This document shows, piece by piece, positions 54,901 through 64,000 of a DNA stretch of 64,000 nucleotides; within the stretch, counting starts at the first letter, position 1, and each line of letters opens with the position of its first letter. The stretch is from positions 19,124,837 through 19,188,836 of the forward strand of contig NC_087073.1 in the NCBI RefSeq assembly GCF_026151205.1, given 5' to 3'. Made by a program: the position numbers and the translations under genes. The notes under the pieces are model-generated. The model was given only the letters and a program-made list of their open reading frames with translations. It was not told the DNA's origin and searched no databases. The DNA comes from Bolinopsis microptera. Lineage: Eukaryota > Ctenophora > Tentaculata > Lobata > Bolinopsidae.

Positions 54901-57900
54901 ATCACGGGTAGCATTCAACAGTCAACAGCCAAGGTATTCTTTTATTATAGCTCCTTTAGAGCCACCGTTCAGTTGCAGGAATTTTATGCAAATTAGATAT
55001 TTCGCAACTATTGACAGTTGCAACATCTCATAATTTGCATACAGAAATCAAGAAACTGTGCAGCAATTTGTGGTCACTTATTACCAACTATGCGGTTATA
55101 ATGCGGCCAATTTTCAATAATGATGTGTGTGGGTGAATGTTTTCCAGGAGGTTTATTACAATACAATTATTACACATAGCATTGATATTAATTCACCGGG
55201 AGAAAACAAAAGACCTATTATATGTTACACAATCTTAATCGTCACAAGAAGTATTCAATCGCCAAGCATCATTGAGAAGGGTCCGTCTACTGCGAAGCAC
55301 CGTTCCTTACACTCAGTACTTCATACTGACACGAGTCCACTTTAATACAAGTTATTTTATCCGTCTTAACTTGAGTTGACAAAGCTAATTTATTATTATG
55401 TCTGTATTATTGATTGTTCGACTTTTTATTTTTAGTTTTGCCAACTTTGATACTCAACTGACAGTTTCCACATAATACCGCCACATTATTTAACGAAAAA
55501 TAACACCAGATCGTAGAGGCGAAGCAGAGGAATGTCAACGAGGAATGTCAGTAGATCCAGAGATGGGTATAATGAACCCAGGTGCTATTAGTAACGCCTC
55601 CTCAGACGACTCGATCCTATCTATTGGGTGAGCATGTTTCTACTTTCTCATTGTGTATACATTATGATATATACTGTTCACTTCTCCAGCTGCTCATGCT
55701 AATTGCTGTAACATAGGTTACACTGATGTAACCTATTGTTCAGTAGAATTGAAGTGTTCAAAAAGTTTTGTGTGTTTTCTATGACATACTGGATATCATC
55801 ACGTATATAACTTGTAAAAGTTCAAGTCTGAACTTTAGTCTGGTCTGAGAGAATGGCTCATGAGAGATTACAGTACACATTGGAATTTTGCCAGTAAATT
55901 TCTGCTTGCACGATATAAGGTATAATATATCTTCTGGTCTTTGCTGTGGATGTGTAACAGCACTGCAATATATTGGATTATTATATATATAAAGATATAA
56001 GCACAGACTAGCTGTACCTTTTACTGTCATGCCACTGTCAGACATAGGCATTAGAGGTGTAGTCTGAAGTATTTGCTATCCCAGCGTGAAGTATTGTTTA
56101 TTAAACACTGTGCAACTGTGTGGTTGAGATAAGCCGTTATACCGTGCTAAAGCTGAAAAACAGATGCCCTGTTTACAACTGATCTGCATTCTGCTGTATT
56201 AAAATTTAACTATCTGTACAGGTGATTGTAAGAACCCCCATTAGTTGTTCAGTCATTAGTCAAGGTGCTACTCCTACACGGTTTCGTATACTGCTATAAT
56301 ATTATAGAAGTATATAGTGTAGCAGGAAGGTTCGAACTGCACTCAATGTAAGAATTGAAAATGGACCAGTAAAGCACTAAAGTGATGTAAATGACCTGAG
56401 AAGCTTCAGCAGCTTCTTTATTGATTTGATATATTGGCCGTTGTTACTGTTTTATGGTAACTGACCATGTATGGTATTATTACTTGATGATACGGTGCCG
56501 TAGTGGCAGGGCTTTGTTCGTATTATGGTTCTACTTTTCTCATAAAAAGGGTGGAGCACGTAGCACGGTGTTTCATCACACTGAACCTTTTGTTACTCTA
56601 GATATATCATCTTGTAGGTGTTTCATCACACTGAACCTTTTGTTACTCTAGATATATCATCTTGTAGGTGTTTCATCACACTGAACCTTTCGTTACTCTA
56701 GATATATCATCTTGTAGGTGTTTCATCACACTGAACCTTTCGTTACTCTAGATATATCATCTTGTAGGTGTTTCATCACACTGAACCTTTTGTTACTCTA
56801 GATATATCATCTTGTAGGTGTTTCATCACACTGAACCTTTCGTTACTCTAGATATATCATCTTGTAGGTGTTTCATCACACTGAACCTTTTGTTACTCTA
56901 GATATATCATCTTGTAGGTGTTTCATCACACTGAACCTTTCGTTACTCTAGATATATCATCTTGTAGGTGTTTCATCACACTGAACCTTTTGTTACTCTA
57001 GATATATCATCTTGTAGGTGTTTCATCACACTGAACCTTTCGTTACTCTAGATATATCATCTTGTAGGTGTTTCATCACACTGAACCTTTTGTTACTCTA
57101 GATATATCATCTTGTAGGTGTTTCATCACACTGAACCTTTCGTTACTCTAGATATATCATCTTGTAGGTGTTTCATCACACTGAACCTTTTGTTACTCTA
57201 GATATATCATCTTGTAGGTGTTTCATCACACTGAACCTTTCGTTACTCTAGATATATCATCTTGTAGGTGTTTCATCACACTGAACCTTTCGTTACTCTA
57301 GATATATCATCTTGTAGGTGTTTCATCACACTGAACCTTTTGTTACTCTAGATATATCATCTTGTAGGTGTTTCATCACACTGAACCTTTCGTTACTCTA
57401 GATATATCATCTTGTAGGTGTTTCATCACACTGAACCTTTTGTTACTCTAGATATATCATCTTGTAGGTGTTTCATCACACTGAACCTTTTGTTACTCTA
57501 GATATATCATCTTGTAGGTGTTTCATCACACTGAACCTTTCGTTACTCTAGATATATCATCTTGGTTCAGCCCGATCAGATAACTATGATATTTTGTAAT
57601 AAAGCGTAATCTCATCTTCCCACGACGTAGTTAAGATCTTGACAGGATAGATTTGATAACTTGTCCTACCGCCTGAGAACTTGTATCTCCCTGACGTTTC
57701 TACTAATTTGAGTTGAAATTGTCACTATATGAACTGGAACAGCCACTCAACCGGATAGTCGTATATAATGGTCTGGTAGGTATGGGAAGTATTGATTTCT
57801 CCTACAGGTTGGAAGCTACTTTTAATCAAAGGTATATTTCAGGTTGGGAGGGACACAGACTCCAGGAACTGTCAACCAAACAGCAGGTGCGTGACGGTGC

Positions 57901-58653
57901 CATTATTTATAAATCTACCTTATTTAGACATGTACTCTTGTTCCGTTTTGCAATATCCTAAGTAGGCATGCAAAAATAAAATCACATGTGAAATTATATA
58001 AATATAATATATACTATACGTGTATCCGTGGAGATTGGAATCGCGTGCAAGTACTTAAGGTGTCGCATTTTATGTGATTCAAAACGGACTGCCGACTTTT
58101 AAAGTTATTTACTATCGTTAAACACGAGCATTTCCCTTTTAAGGGTTGACAGGTTAATTAGTATCAATATAATTTGCGGGAAAATGTCGATCAAATGACG
58201 TCATCAAGATTCATTAAGATTAAAGAAAAACATTTCCTTTATAACACAGAATGTTGTTTATAACAGTGTAATCATGGGTGTAAAAGCAGTGTGGAAAGTT
58301 ATTAAATAAGGGGCACTATATCAGGAGCCATGTATATTGTCAGTTTGACCTGGCCCTGACTTGCCTTTATATTCTCTAGTCGGTACCACTTTGTTGTAAT
58401 ACGTGACAGCTGCTTGCCCATTAAATTTGCCGATGCTGTAAGCTGATTGGATAATCACTGTCACGTGGCAAAACAAAGTTTACCGCCTCCGAGAAATGAC
58501 AGCCAACTTCAACTACTAACAACACTGAGTTGTAGTTGCTCGCTTTTGCTGCAGACTAAAGTGACTCCAGCAAACTCTGTCACGCTTGCGAAAGTGTCTA
58601 CCAAGTCTATGGCAGGGTTTACTAGCCGTGTACTATTGACTGCCACTAACTGA
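39997..58653 (+). CDS. PA-TM-RING E3 ubiquitin ligase (RNF/ZNRF3-RNF43-like), 5' partial
   Basis: Exons: 39997-40180, 40307-40378, 40644-40775, 41225-41299, 42480-42527, 43107-43223, 52373-52478 and, less surely, 55510-55627, 57808-57886 and 58555-58653 (stop). Phases agree throughout. Order: a lumenal protease-associated-like domain (CIPIIVINKDARY, IADIVIIGFEAS, ANLMVKKGVVTYASI), a membrane helix (LGVLFLVFASACFILAM), a basic juxtamembrane stretch, then a complete RING-H2, C-x2-C-x14-C-x-H-x2-H-x2-C-x10-C-x2-C (CTIC...CGHEYHDPC...CPLC), and a Ser/Thr-rich tail. Known role: membrane ubiquitin ligases that remove surface or endosomal proteins; ZNRF3/RNF43 clear Frizzled. The NLM-x-V-x4-V segment and PWL-x2-H-x-TCP-x-C recall ZNRF3/RNF43, but RNF13/RNF128-type is possible. 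The signal-peptide exon was not found. Exon 55510 could start at 55528 instead, in the same frame. Confidence 0.8.
43659..43734. repeat. 21-bp tandem repeat, ~3.5 copies
   Basis: Unit atacactctcatattatcgaa, three exact copies and a partial fourth, ending about 95 bp before the LINE ORF1 start. It may be part of that element's 5' region. Confidence 0.85.
43815..44707 (+). pseudogene. LINE ORF1 (coiled coil + L1-type RNA-binding fold), one frameshift
   Basis: The first frame (MADLDLESINYMW... to 44132) ends in a coiled coil VLTRLQRQLIEKQEQVISVQ. After a stop/frameshift in a small palindromic duplication (gctatcagctagctgatagc), a second frame continues (MKKTVSSSVADSVKAEF) into SRNLLIFGLPEEKEE, EAQRIGKK, RPVKVIT and FKTVFLSPDRSVEQRKLR. 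These are the landmarks of the RRM-like domain of LINE ORF1 proteins (RNLLIFGLPE...R-x-G-x-x...RP-x-KV). It sits in sense orientation in the ligase intron. No reverse transcriptase follows, so the copy is incomplete. Confidence 0.7.
46706..46874. mobile_element. 169-bp MITE with 9-bp target duplication (MULE-like)
   Basis: Inverted ends TAGGGCCTGTCGTGATATCA (20 bp, perfect), flanked by ttgtctatg at 46697-46705 and 46875-46883. Nine-base duplications suit Mutator-like elements (inferred). It is inserted in the centre of the foldback element. Confidence 0.85.
46893..47010 (+). pseudogene. LINE ORF2 last codons with (TAG)n tail
   Basis: The frame KDELRTLMRDRDIWRGLSG VDRT ends at a stop and is followed by a short spacer and a tag/agt microsatellite. 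This is a typical RTE-type 3' end, only about 120 bp long, in the foldback centre. Confidence 0.5.
48776..52252. other. Ligase intron 6, distal part: no gene seen
   Basis: AT-rich. A 16-bp unit containing CACGTGAC repeats three times at 49889-49928; a (ta)n patch lies at 49590-49617; and ggttccagaat(g/a)aa repeats occur at 50222-50270. No exon, RNA gene or ORF with coding character was recognised. Confidence 0.5.
52253..52385 (+). repeat. Three ~37-bp tandem repeats grading into the splice acceptor of the RING exon
   Basis: The unit cattgtttaagaaagtgaaagtgaaatataaca is repeated and then reappears as acattgtttcag|aaagttaaagtg, where the bar is the intron-exon border at 52372/52373. The repeats therefore carry near-copies of this 3' splice site. 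Confidence 0.75.
52479..56567. other. Ligase introns around exon 55510-55627: no further gene
   Basis: A ~40-bp motif ccgaaaatatgg...ttttt(a/c)ccgaaaa(c)ccaccgaatttcg occurs in two diverged copies (about 52960-53000 and 53465-53510), probably an old repeat. Nothing else is supportable. Confidence 0.45.
56568..57564. repeat. 50-bp satellite array, ~20 copies
   Basis: A 50-bp unit beginning gtgtttcatcacactgaacc and ending catcttgtag, repeated without gaps. The copies appear identical except at one site (tgttactc or cgttactc), whose T/C state runs T T C C T C T C T C T C T C C T C T T C. The near-strict alternation implies growth by a 100-bp dimer. It lies in a ligase intron. Confidence 0.97.
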
Positions 58654-60763
58654 ACGTTTTAGGTTGTCTGTCACGGACTATTCTGAGATTTAGACCCTCA
58701 AATAGACCCACCTTTAGCAGATATCCCCAGTCTACCACTTGTAGAATTAAATTCAGACTTTTTTAATTTTGAGATCAGGGTTAAAGTTAGTAGTAGTGAA
58801 GTAGTAGTACAGAGTTTGTGGCAGACTTAGAAGACTCTCAAAGTACCTCCAAATTGTCGCTCTAAAGTGCCTAACACTAATTTTAACCATTAAGGCTATC
58901 CCTATCCCGGTTCCCAACACTTACCCTATACCAAACCTTTATTCCGCTCCATACCCGATAGACACTTTATTTGACAAACAGTGGCTGTGGCCGCCTGGTA
59001 GTGTCTGTGGTAGATGTAATAGACTTGGCAGACAGTGAGACAGTAGTATGCTGTTTGTTTACTATTTAAGTATATAGTATCTACACATTATATAGATCTA
59101 CATTTATTATTTGTTGGCCAGTGAGTATATTATATTATGAAGGTTAGTCTTATAGTTATGTACTGAATACTTGAAATTTGTCTCTAAGACGTGTACGTAA
59201 ATTGGGTTGGGCTATTCATCAATGACGAATGAACTCTGATGATATCATATCATGGCTAAAACGGAACTCTAAAGTCAAAGCTTCCTATCCTATAGCTAGT
59301 TTTCGCCTAAATTGCCTTGGTAGCACACAATTTTCAAGCGCACATTTTGCGCGTATCCTGAGCTGCGCTGCATGTGCGCGCGCATTATAACTCTACTATT
59401 CCTGGTCTAGGTTATGCTTCACAACAAATTTCTGTGTTCTATAAATAAACTAGAATTGAAAACGACTAGTGCAAGTGATGTCCTTTGCCTCAGTTAGAAT
59501 AGTCTATGGCATCGTTGAAATTCCCCATGAAGAAACCAGAGACCCATGATATCGTTTTCCAGCACCTAAAATATTAATTGTATTTTGTTACCAAGACGAC
59601 TCCTCACACTTGTACGCTATTACTCCGTGCTGAGAACAAAAGGCTCTGACGACACAACACACGATAATATAATGGACCTATGTTTAAAGGCGTGATGTAA
59701 GTTATCTACTTACTTTGGTGATACTACATACAGTGTTACGGGAATTTGGTGCTACTAAGTGCTAGCTTACCACATGATGAATGTGGACATCACTTGTTAA
59801 ACGTGATATATCATGTGTCAGCAGTGTTCTGTAGGCAGTAGGCTGTATTGTAGAACTAATATTGGCTAATCAGTCATAGTTACAATAGGATACTATATTA
59901 GAGCGGATTGTAGATAGTACACAGTTGTTTAGATAGACATGTGGCATTGTGACGTCATCATCATATAGGTCGGCAAATAAATATCTTTTAACAAACAGGA
60001 ATTGTTATTAACTAACAGTCTACATACAAAATTTCAGTCTATCCTAGCTAAATTAATTCGATTAATTAATGTATCGTTAAGACAATTAGAAAAACCGCCC
60101 TTAATAACATTGCAAATTGCGGCGTATTTGGCACATGTTGCGGGCATAGTTTTCCTTCAACTAAGTTTTCTTGGAAATACATTTTTTACAAAATCAAACC
60201 TGGAGTTTTCCGGCTTTTAATGCCAATGAATAATCGAACGGGCATTTCAGCATAACCTCCGGTCATGTTATCTCCCGTTATTGAATTATTCACTTACAGA
60301 AATACAGAGGTTAATGAATCCTATCGATGAACCGGATAAGCATGCAATGGGAAAGTTTAATTAAGGAACCGCTGCGACGTCCTAATTTTTAATTTTAGAA
60401 ATATCTCCTCCATAATCGATTAATGGTACCTGATTTTGCTTCTGTTATATGTGTTAATAGCGTGGTCTTTAGAATCTTCTCGAATTAAGTTAGGAACTTG
60501 TTATCTTAGTCCATGACCATTAGCCATGGGCTTTCTTTAATCATTACACACTACACAGCCGTGTTGTCATTTTGTTCCCCATCTATTATCAGTAAATTTG
60601 ATAAGGTGTAGACTTAATAACAAGTGTTTTTACCGATCATCCTCACTATTAACACTATATGCTACATTTGATGCGAATGGAACTGTAACTATAGAGTCTA
60701 GACCACAACCTTGTGCATGATGGAACACTCTAGATTAAAAATACCGATTCATATAATACTAAC
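58654..60763. other. Intergenic spacer between ligase and NUDT22
   Basis: AT-rich with no coding or RNA gene recognised. A chance ORF at 60002-60220 has no domain. Confidence 0.5.
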
Positions 60764-61771
60764 ATGACATCTTCATATAGCTTAGTGATGGAGCTAGCTA
60801 CAAACCACCACGTTTACTTTCCCAGACCGCTCTCTCGTCACCAGTTAAAAGTAACCCAGAAATCTCACTTTAACCGGCGCAGGGCATCTGCAGATCTTGA
60901 AGAACGAGCTGGTATAGTTTGGGATAAAAGAGTTAAAGAAAACCCTCATCTGTTCAATGGGACGAAGTTTCGTTTTGCCGGACTATCAGTGACGTCAGGT
61001 GAGGTAGTGACACGTAAGGATCGTAAAGTAAACTTTGTACTTCCAGATCGCACGTCAGGATGTGATGTCGAACTGAAGACCGGTTTCAGCAACTACAAAG
61101 ATTACACCTCCACCAACATGAGCGCTCTGGCCGAGGAGTTTAAAAAGCACGGCATGGACAAGTACAGTGATCCCCAAGCTTGTATGGCGGACATCATCGG
61201 TCACAGCGCACTGCTCATCACTTCCGACAACTTTGTTGTCATCCAGCTCAGATCTCAGACAGTGGGCGAGGGTGCAGGTATGTGGCACTTCCCTGGGGGG
61301 CACCCCGAACCGGAGGAGTTGGGAATATCTTGCAGTGAAGACATGGCTGAAACGGAGCCCGGCAAGATCGTCGACGAGATTTATGATAGTCTGTTGAGAG
61401 AGATGAAGGAAGAACTGAACCTATCTGAGGAGGACTTGAGTGACCCAATGTTGGTGGCGGTCGGTAAAGACAAGGAATCATACTACAAACCTGAGTTCAA
61501 CTTCATGCTACATTCACGTCTGACTGCACAGCAGGTTTCAGAAAAATATTTTGCAGAGGATTTCTCGGATTGGGAATCAGATGACATTGGATTTTTGGAT
61601 GTCAGGCAGCTTGATCTGACCGATAAACAGTGTGTCAATTTGTTCAAGTTTAAAAGTGATGAACCTGAGGTTGTTACCGTGAATGTTGAACAAATTGCTA
61701 ACAGCTCACTTCAATTCTTGGAAAACTTGCATACTGCTATTAGTTATAATCCAAAACTTTTCAGTGTCTAG
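60764..61771 (+). CDS. NUDT22: NUDT22-type Nudix hydrolase, intronless
   Basis: 335 aa in one exon. Matches the NUDT22 layout: an N-terminal WDKRVKENPHLFNGTKFRF block (53-71), LKTGFSNYKDYTSTN (104-118), then GGHPEPEELG (178-187) and, after an insertion of about 22 residues, the helix LLREMKEELNL (210-220). The last two form the split, atypical Nudix box of this family, with the REMKEE metal-binding acidic residues (E213, E216, E217) kept. Vertebrate NUDT22 hydrolyses UDP-glucose and UDP-galactose to UMP and sugar 1-phosphate with Mg2+. The protein is somewhat longer than human NUDT22 (about 303 aa), mainly at both ends. The ATG follows an AT-rich leader with no upstream in-frame extension visible. 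The absence of introns contrasts with most multi-exon genes here. Confidence 0.9.
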   Translation: MTSSYSLVMELATNHHVYFPRPLSRHQLKVTQKSHFNRRRASADLEERAGIVWDKRVKENPHLFNGTKFRFAGLSVTSGEVVTRKDRKVNFVLPDRTSGCDVELKTGFSNYKDYTSTNMSALAEEFKKHGMDKYSDPQACMADIIGHSALLITSDNFVVIQLRSQTVGEGAGMWHFPGGHPEPEELGISCSEDMAETEPGKIVDEIYDSLLREMKEELNLSEEDLSDPMLVAVGKDKESYYKPEFNFMLHSRLTAQQVSEKYFAEDFSDWESDDIGFLDVRQLDLTDKQCVNLFKFKSDEPEVVTVNVEQIANSSLQFLENLHTAISYNPKLFSV

Positions 61772-63331
61772 ACCAATTTTATCATGAAACCATATTATTT
61801 ATAACTATTACTCATAGACTTATCTGATATGAGAGATTAGCCAGAAATTTACAGTTTATGCCACATAGTTTTATATTTAGTCTTAGAAATTGTTTTGTGA
61901 TGGAATCACGAAAAAAGTCACGTTTGTTAGAGCCATGAAATAACAACAAATAGGTATTTTATTGTCGGCATATTGAGAAAATGTATACCTTTTCGCGTTG
62001 AGTTGACAATTTTCACCGGCGTGTACATCTCGCTAGGCAATATATATAAATATGCAGTATGCACCCCAACTTTAAAACTTCAACAGCCATTTGATGACCG
62101 AAGTATGGATTTTTCGTCAATTTGTGAAGACTTTGAAGAATCATGTTCGGCCTGAACTGAACACTGCGAATTTTTGCGCTTCTAATTTCAGAATTTATCG
62201 GTTATATTCGATCATTTCTCTGCAGCACCTTCGGTTCCCAGATTAAGTTTCGTGTATGTGTTGAACATTGGCTTAAGTTATTAGTGTGCGTATTAAGACA
62301 TTATGTTAAGACACATAATTTATATTTTAGCCGAGATTATCACGATGATCTGAACGATTTACTTCTTTAATTTGTATTACATAAGTTACACGGTTTAAAC
62401 TGCCATTTTTTTGTTTAATGGTTGTCATCGCGACCTGAATTGATTTAGCAGAAATGTTCTTCACGTAATTTTTATCTGACTAGGATTTTAACTATATAAA
62501 AATGTAATGTACCTCTTCTGTTATTTTTCTTATTTAACCTATTTATTTCTATACGTCTGTGTTTAATTAATCTTAAATCAGTGCTGACCGGTAAACGAAC
62601 TTTGCGTCACGCAACAATTAGGAGCGGTCTAGCTATAATTAACGGTGTTAATAGCTCGATTACTCTATAAAGTATAAATAGTTTATGTAACAAAAATGGA
62701 GTGTAGTCCGTTAATAATAGATGTAAATGGAAGATCATGTATTGTTTTGGAAATTCATAAGTTGAAGAAATGACAACTGGTATCTTGATTTCCTACTATT
62801 CGTATCCAGATCTATTTCTATTTGTCTCAAAGTCTATTCCATTTTAGTCTTGACACATTTCATAGTCTACTGTTAATAATCTCTCCTACGTCTGATTTCT
62901 GGCAGCTGATAAAGTTACATCTGCCGTAGCAGTAAGTTTAAATAACCTGAAGTATTATTATTCCTCATCTTAAAGTAACTTATGTATTTAAATGAGAGTT
63001 TCAGCAACTGTTAAATCTGGATCAGAACCAACCATTAAAACGCATTGAACTATGGCATCTAGAATATTCTCGACCACTTCTAGTAAAATCACACAGTGAC
63101 TTAAGATGTAAGTTACTTCACCGTTTTTAGTCATGAACGTTCTGACGTGACACTGAATATGTGACATACGTTGACTCTCATGATAAGCGATCCCATAAAA
63201 ATTCCAACCGTTAATGTTCATTTTTAAGATCCCACCTTGCCTCTCTCTTGTTCACGAATAGACATTCGAATGTACTGTTATGCAAGCTGGAACATCTCCG
63301 GATGCCAACCTAAGTACATTGTTGCATGCAA
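61772..63331. other. Right spacer, no supported gene
   Basis: AT-rich. A 77-codon minus-strand ORF at 62988-63221 has fairly even composition but no splice or domain support. Confidence 0.4.
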
Positions 63332-63574
63332 TTAGTAATTTAATTTTCCAGGACGAACTTTGAGCACACTATTGATATAATATATACATCGTGTTGTTTG
63401 TTTTAACTCCAGCACCCGAGCCGAGGAAGTATGTAATTGCTCTTTGTAAAATGTACAATTATCCTCGTATTTCGTCTTAGCTGTGGCCCAAAAAACATCC
63501 ACTCGTTCGTCACTATTTACCACACACGCAACCAAGGTAAATGATATTTTGCCATCTTTTAAAGTTGCCTGCAT
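63332..63574 (-). CDS. Possible exon of an unidentified gene (low support)
   Basis: The reading frame SFTLVACVVNSDERVDVFWA and following residues has mixed composition, and its ATG lies directly after a possible acceptor (cattgtccag). A cysteine-valine-tryptophan pattern loosely recalls an Ig-like strand pair. No donor, partner exon or family could be confirmed; it may be chance. Confidence 0.2.
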   Translation of the reverse strand: MQATLKDGKISFTLVACVVNSDERVDVFWATAKTKYEDNCTFYKEQLHTSSARVLELKQTTRCIYYINSVLKVRPGKLNY

Positions 63575-63634
63575 CTGGACAATGACATATTGCTTCTTTT
63601 AAATTTATCAGAATTTTTACAATAAAATACATAA

Positions 63635-63770
63635 CAGTAAAATCCCGATTTACCGCAAACCCCAATTCAACCCCAAATTGTAATGTAAATCTGAACAATC
63701 GAAACCCTGATTTACCGCGGATTTTTCTTTTCCCCAAACTCCGCCGTATATCGGGTTGTTAGTTTTACTG
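63635..63770. mobile_element. pogo/Tigger-like MITE
   Basis: 136 bp with ends CAGTAAAATCCCGATTTACC...CCCGATATACGGC-type complement finishing TTTTACTG, then TA. CAGTA-AA-CCCGATT tips are typical of pogo-type elements. A second terminal fragment (cagtaaaaccccgattg) occurs at 43288. The left TA is degraded. 63771-64000 shows nothing. Confidence 0.5.
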
Positions 63771-64000
63771 TACTGCATTTTAAAAAGTTATCAGGATTTG
63801 AATGTACAGGTCGTTTTTCCTAACAATAGCAACAATTACGCAAATTGGTCTCTAGTTACCGTCTGTAAAGAAAATGCAAGTGCTAATGGCCAACTAATGT
63901 CGCAGATTTGGTTTATTTTCCGTTCTCGTCGTTTAATTTCCGCCTAAGTAGTGTTCTTTAGCGATATTTCTCGGAATGGTCTCGTCGGATTACCAATCTT

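Noticed and set aside
56568-57564. Regular 50-bp repeats resembling a CRISPR array
   Set aside because: There are no variable spacers, the repeats are contiguous, and the context is a eukaryotic intron; it is a satellite.
61055-61481. ORFs overlapping NUDT22 in other frames
   Set aside because: Shadows of the NUDT22 coding exon, which carries clear family motifs.

Overview
This is an AT-rich nuclear segment from an invertebrate animal. The genes have GT-AG introns and encode metazoan families (glypican, TBC1D2/Armus, G3BP, a PA-TM-RING ubiquitin ligase, NUDT22). The rest is crowded with non-LTR retrotransposon debris, MITEs, foldback elements and satellites. The species cannot be fixed from sequence alone. 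The retroelement peptides remind me of cnidarian and other early-branching animal genomes, but that is an impression only.

Layout. 3.9-7.5 kb: five 5' exons of a glypican (minus), running off the left edge. 8.0-8.75 kb: a three-exon gene for an unrecognised 119-aa protein (minus). 9.4-15.2 kb: a gene-free mosaic of GC-rich miniature elements inside and around a 3.3-kb element with ~300-bp inverted termini. 16.3-16.8 kb: an unrecognised 168-aa C-terminal membrane-anchor protein (minus). 17.4-19.0 kb: a three-exon mL42-like mitochondrial ribosomal protein (minus). 20.2-23.5 kb: a complete TBC1D2-type RabGAP (minus). 23.8-25.3 kb: G3BP (minus), whose reading frame shifts by -1 exactly at a U UUA AAU heptamer. 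25.7-39.4 kb: a transposon graveyard with several LINE fragments (one LINE inserted in another with a 12-bp target duplication), a hAT-type MITE, a second GC-rich miniature-element cluster (32.6-34.4 kb) and a self-templated 99-bp palindrome. 40.0-58.7 kb: a PA-TM-RING E3 ligase (plus) of at least ten exons. The 9.1-kb intron that splits its RING domain holds a LINE ORF1 relic and a 3.7-kb foldback element, and a later intron holds a 1-kb satellite of 50-bp units. 60.8-61.8 kb: an intronless NUDT22 homologue (plus).

The genes do not form one pathway. Glypican and a possibly ZNRF3/RNF43-like ligase would both touch Wnt reception, G3BP acts in stress granules, TBC1D2 in Rab recycling, the mL42-like protein in mitochondrial translation, and NUDT22 in nucleotide-sugar turnover.

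The most novel material is the set of tiny GC-rich hairpin elements at 9.4-11.1 and 33.5-34.1 kb. Their mobility can be read directly from 8- or 9-bp target duplications and from unoccupied paralogous sites in the same window. The possible ribosomal frameshift in G3BP comes next.
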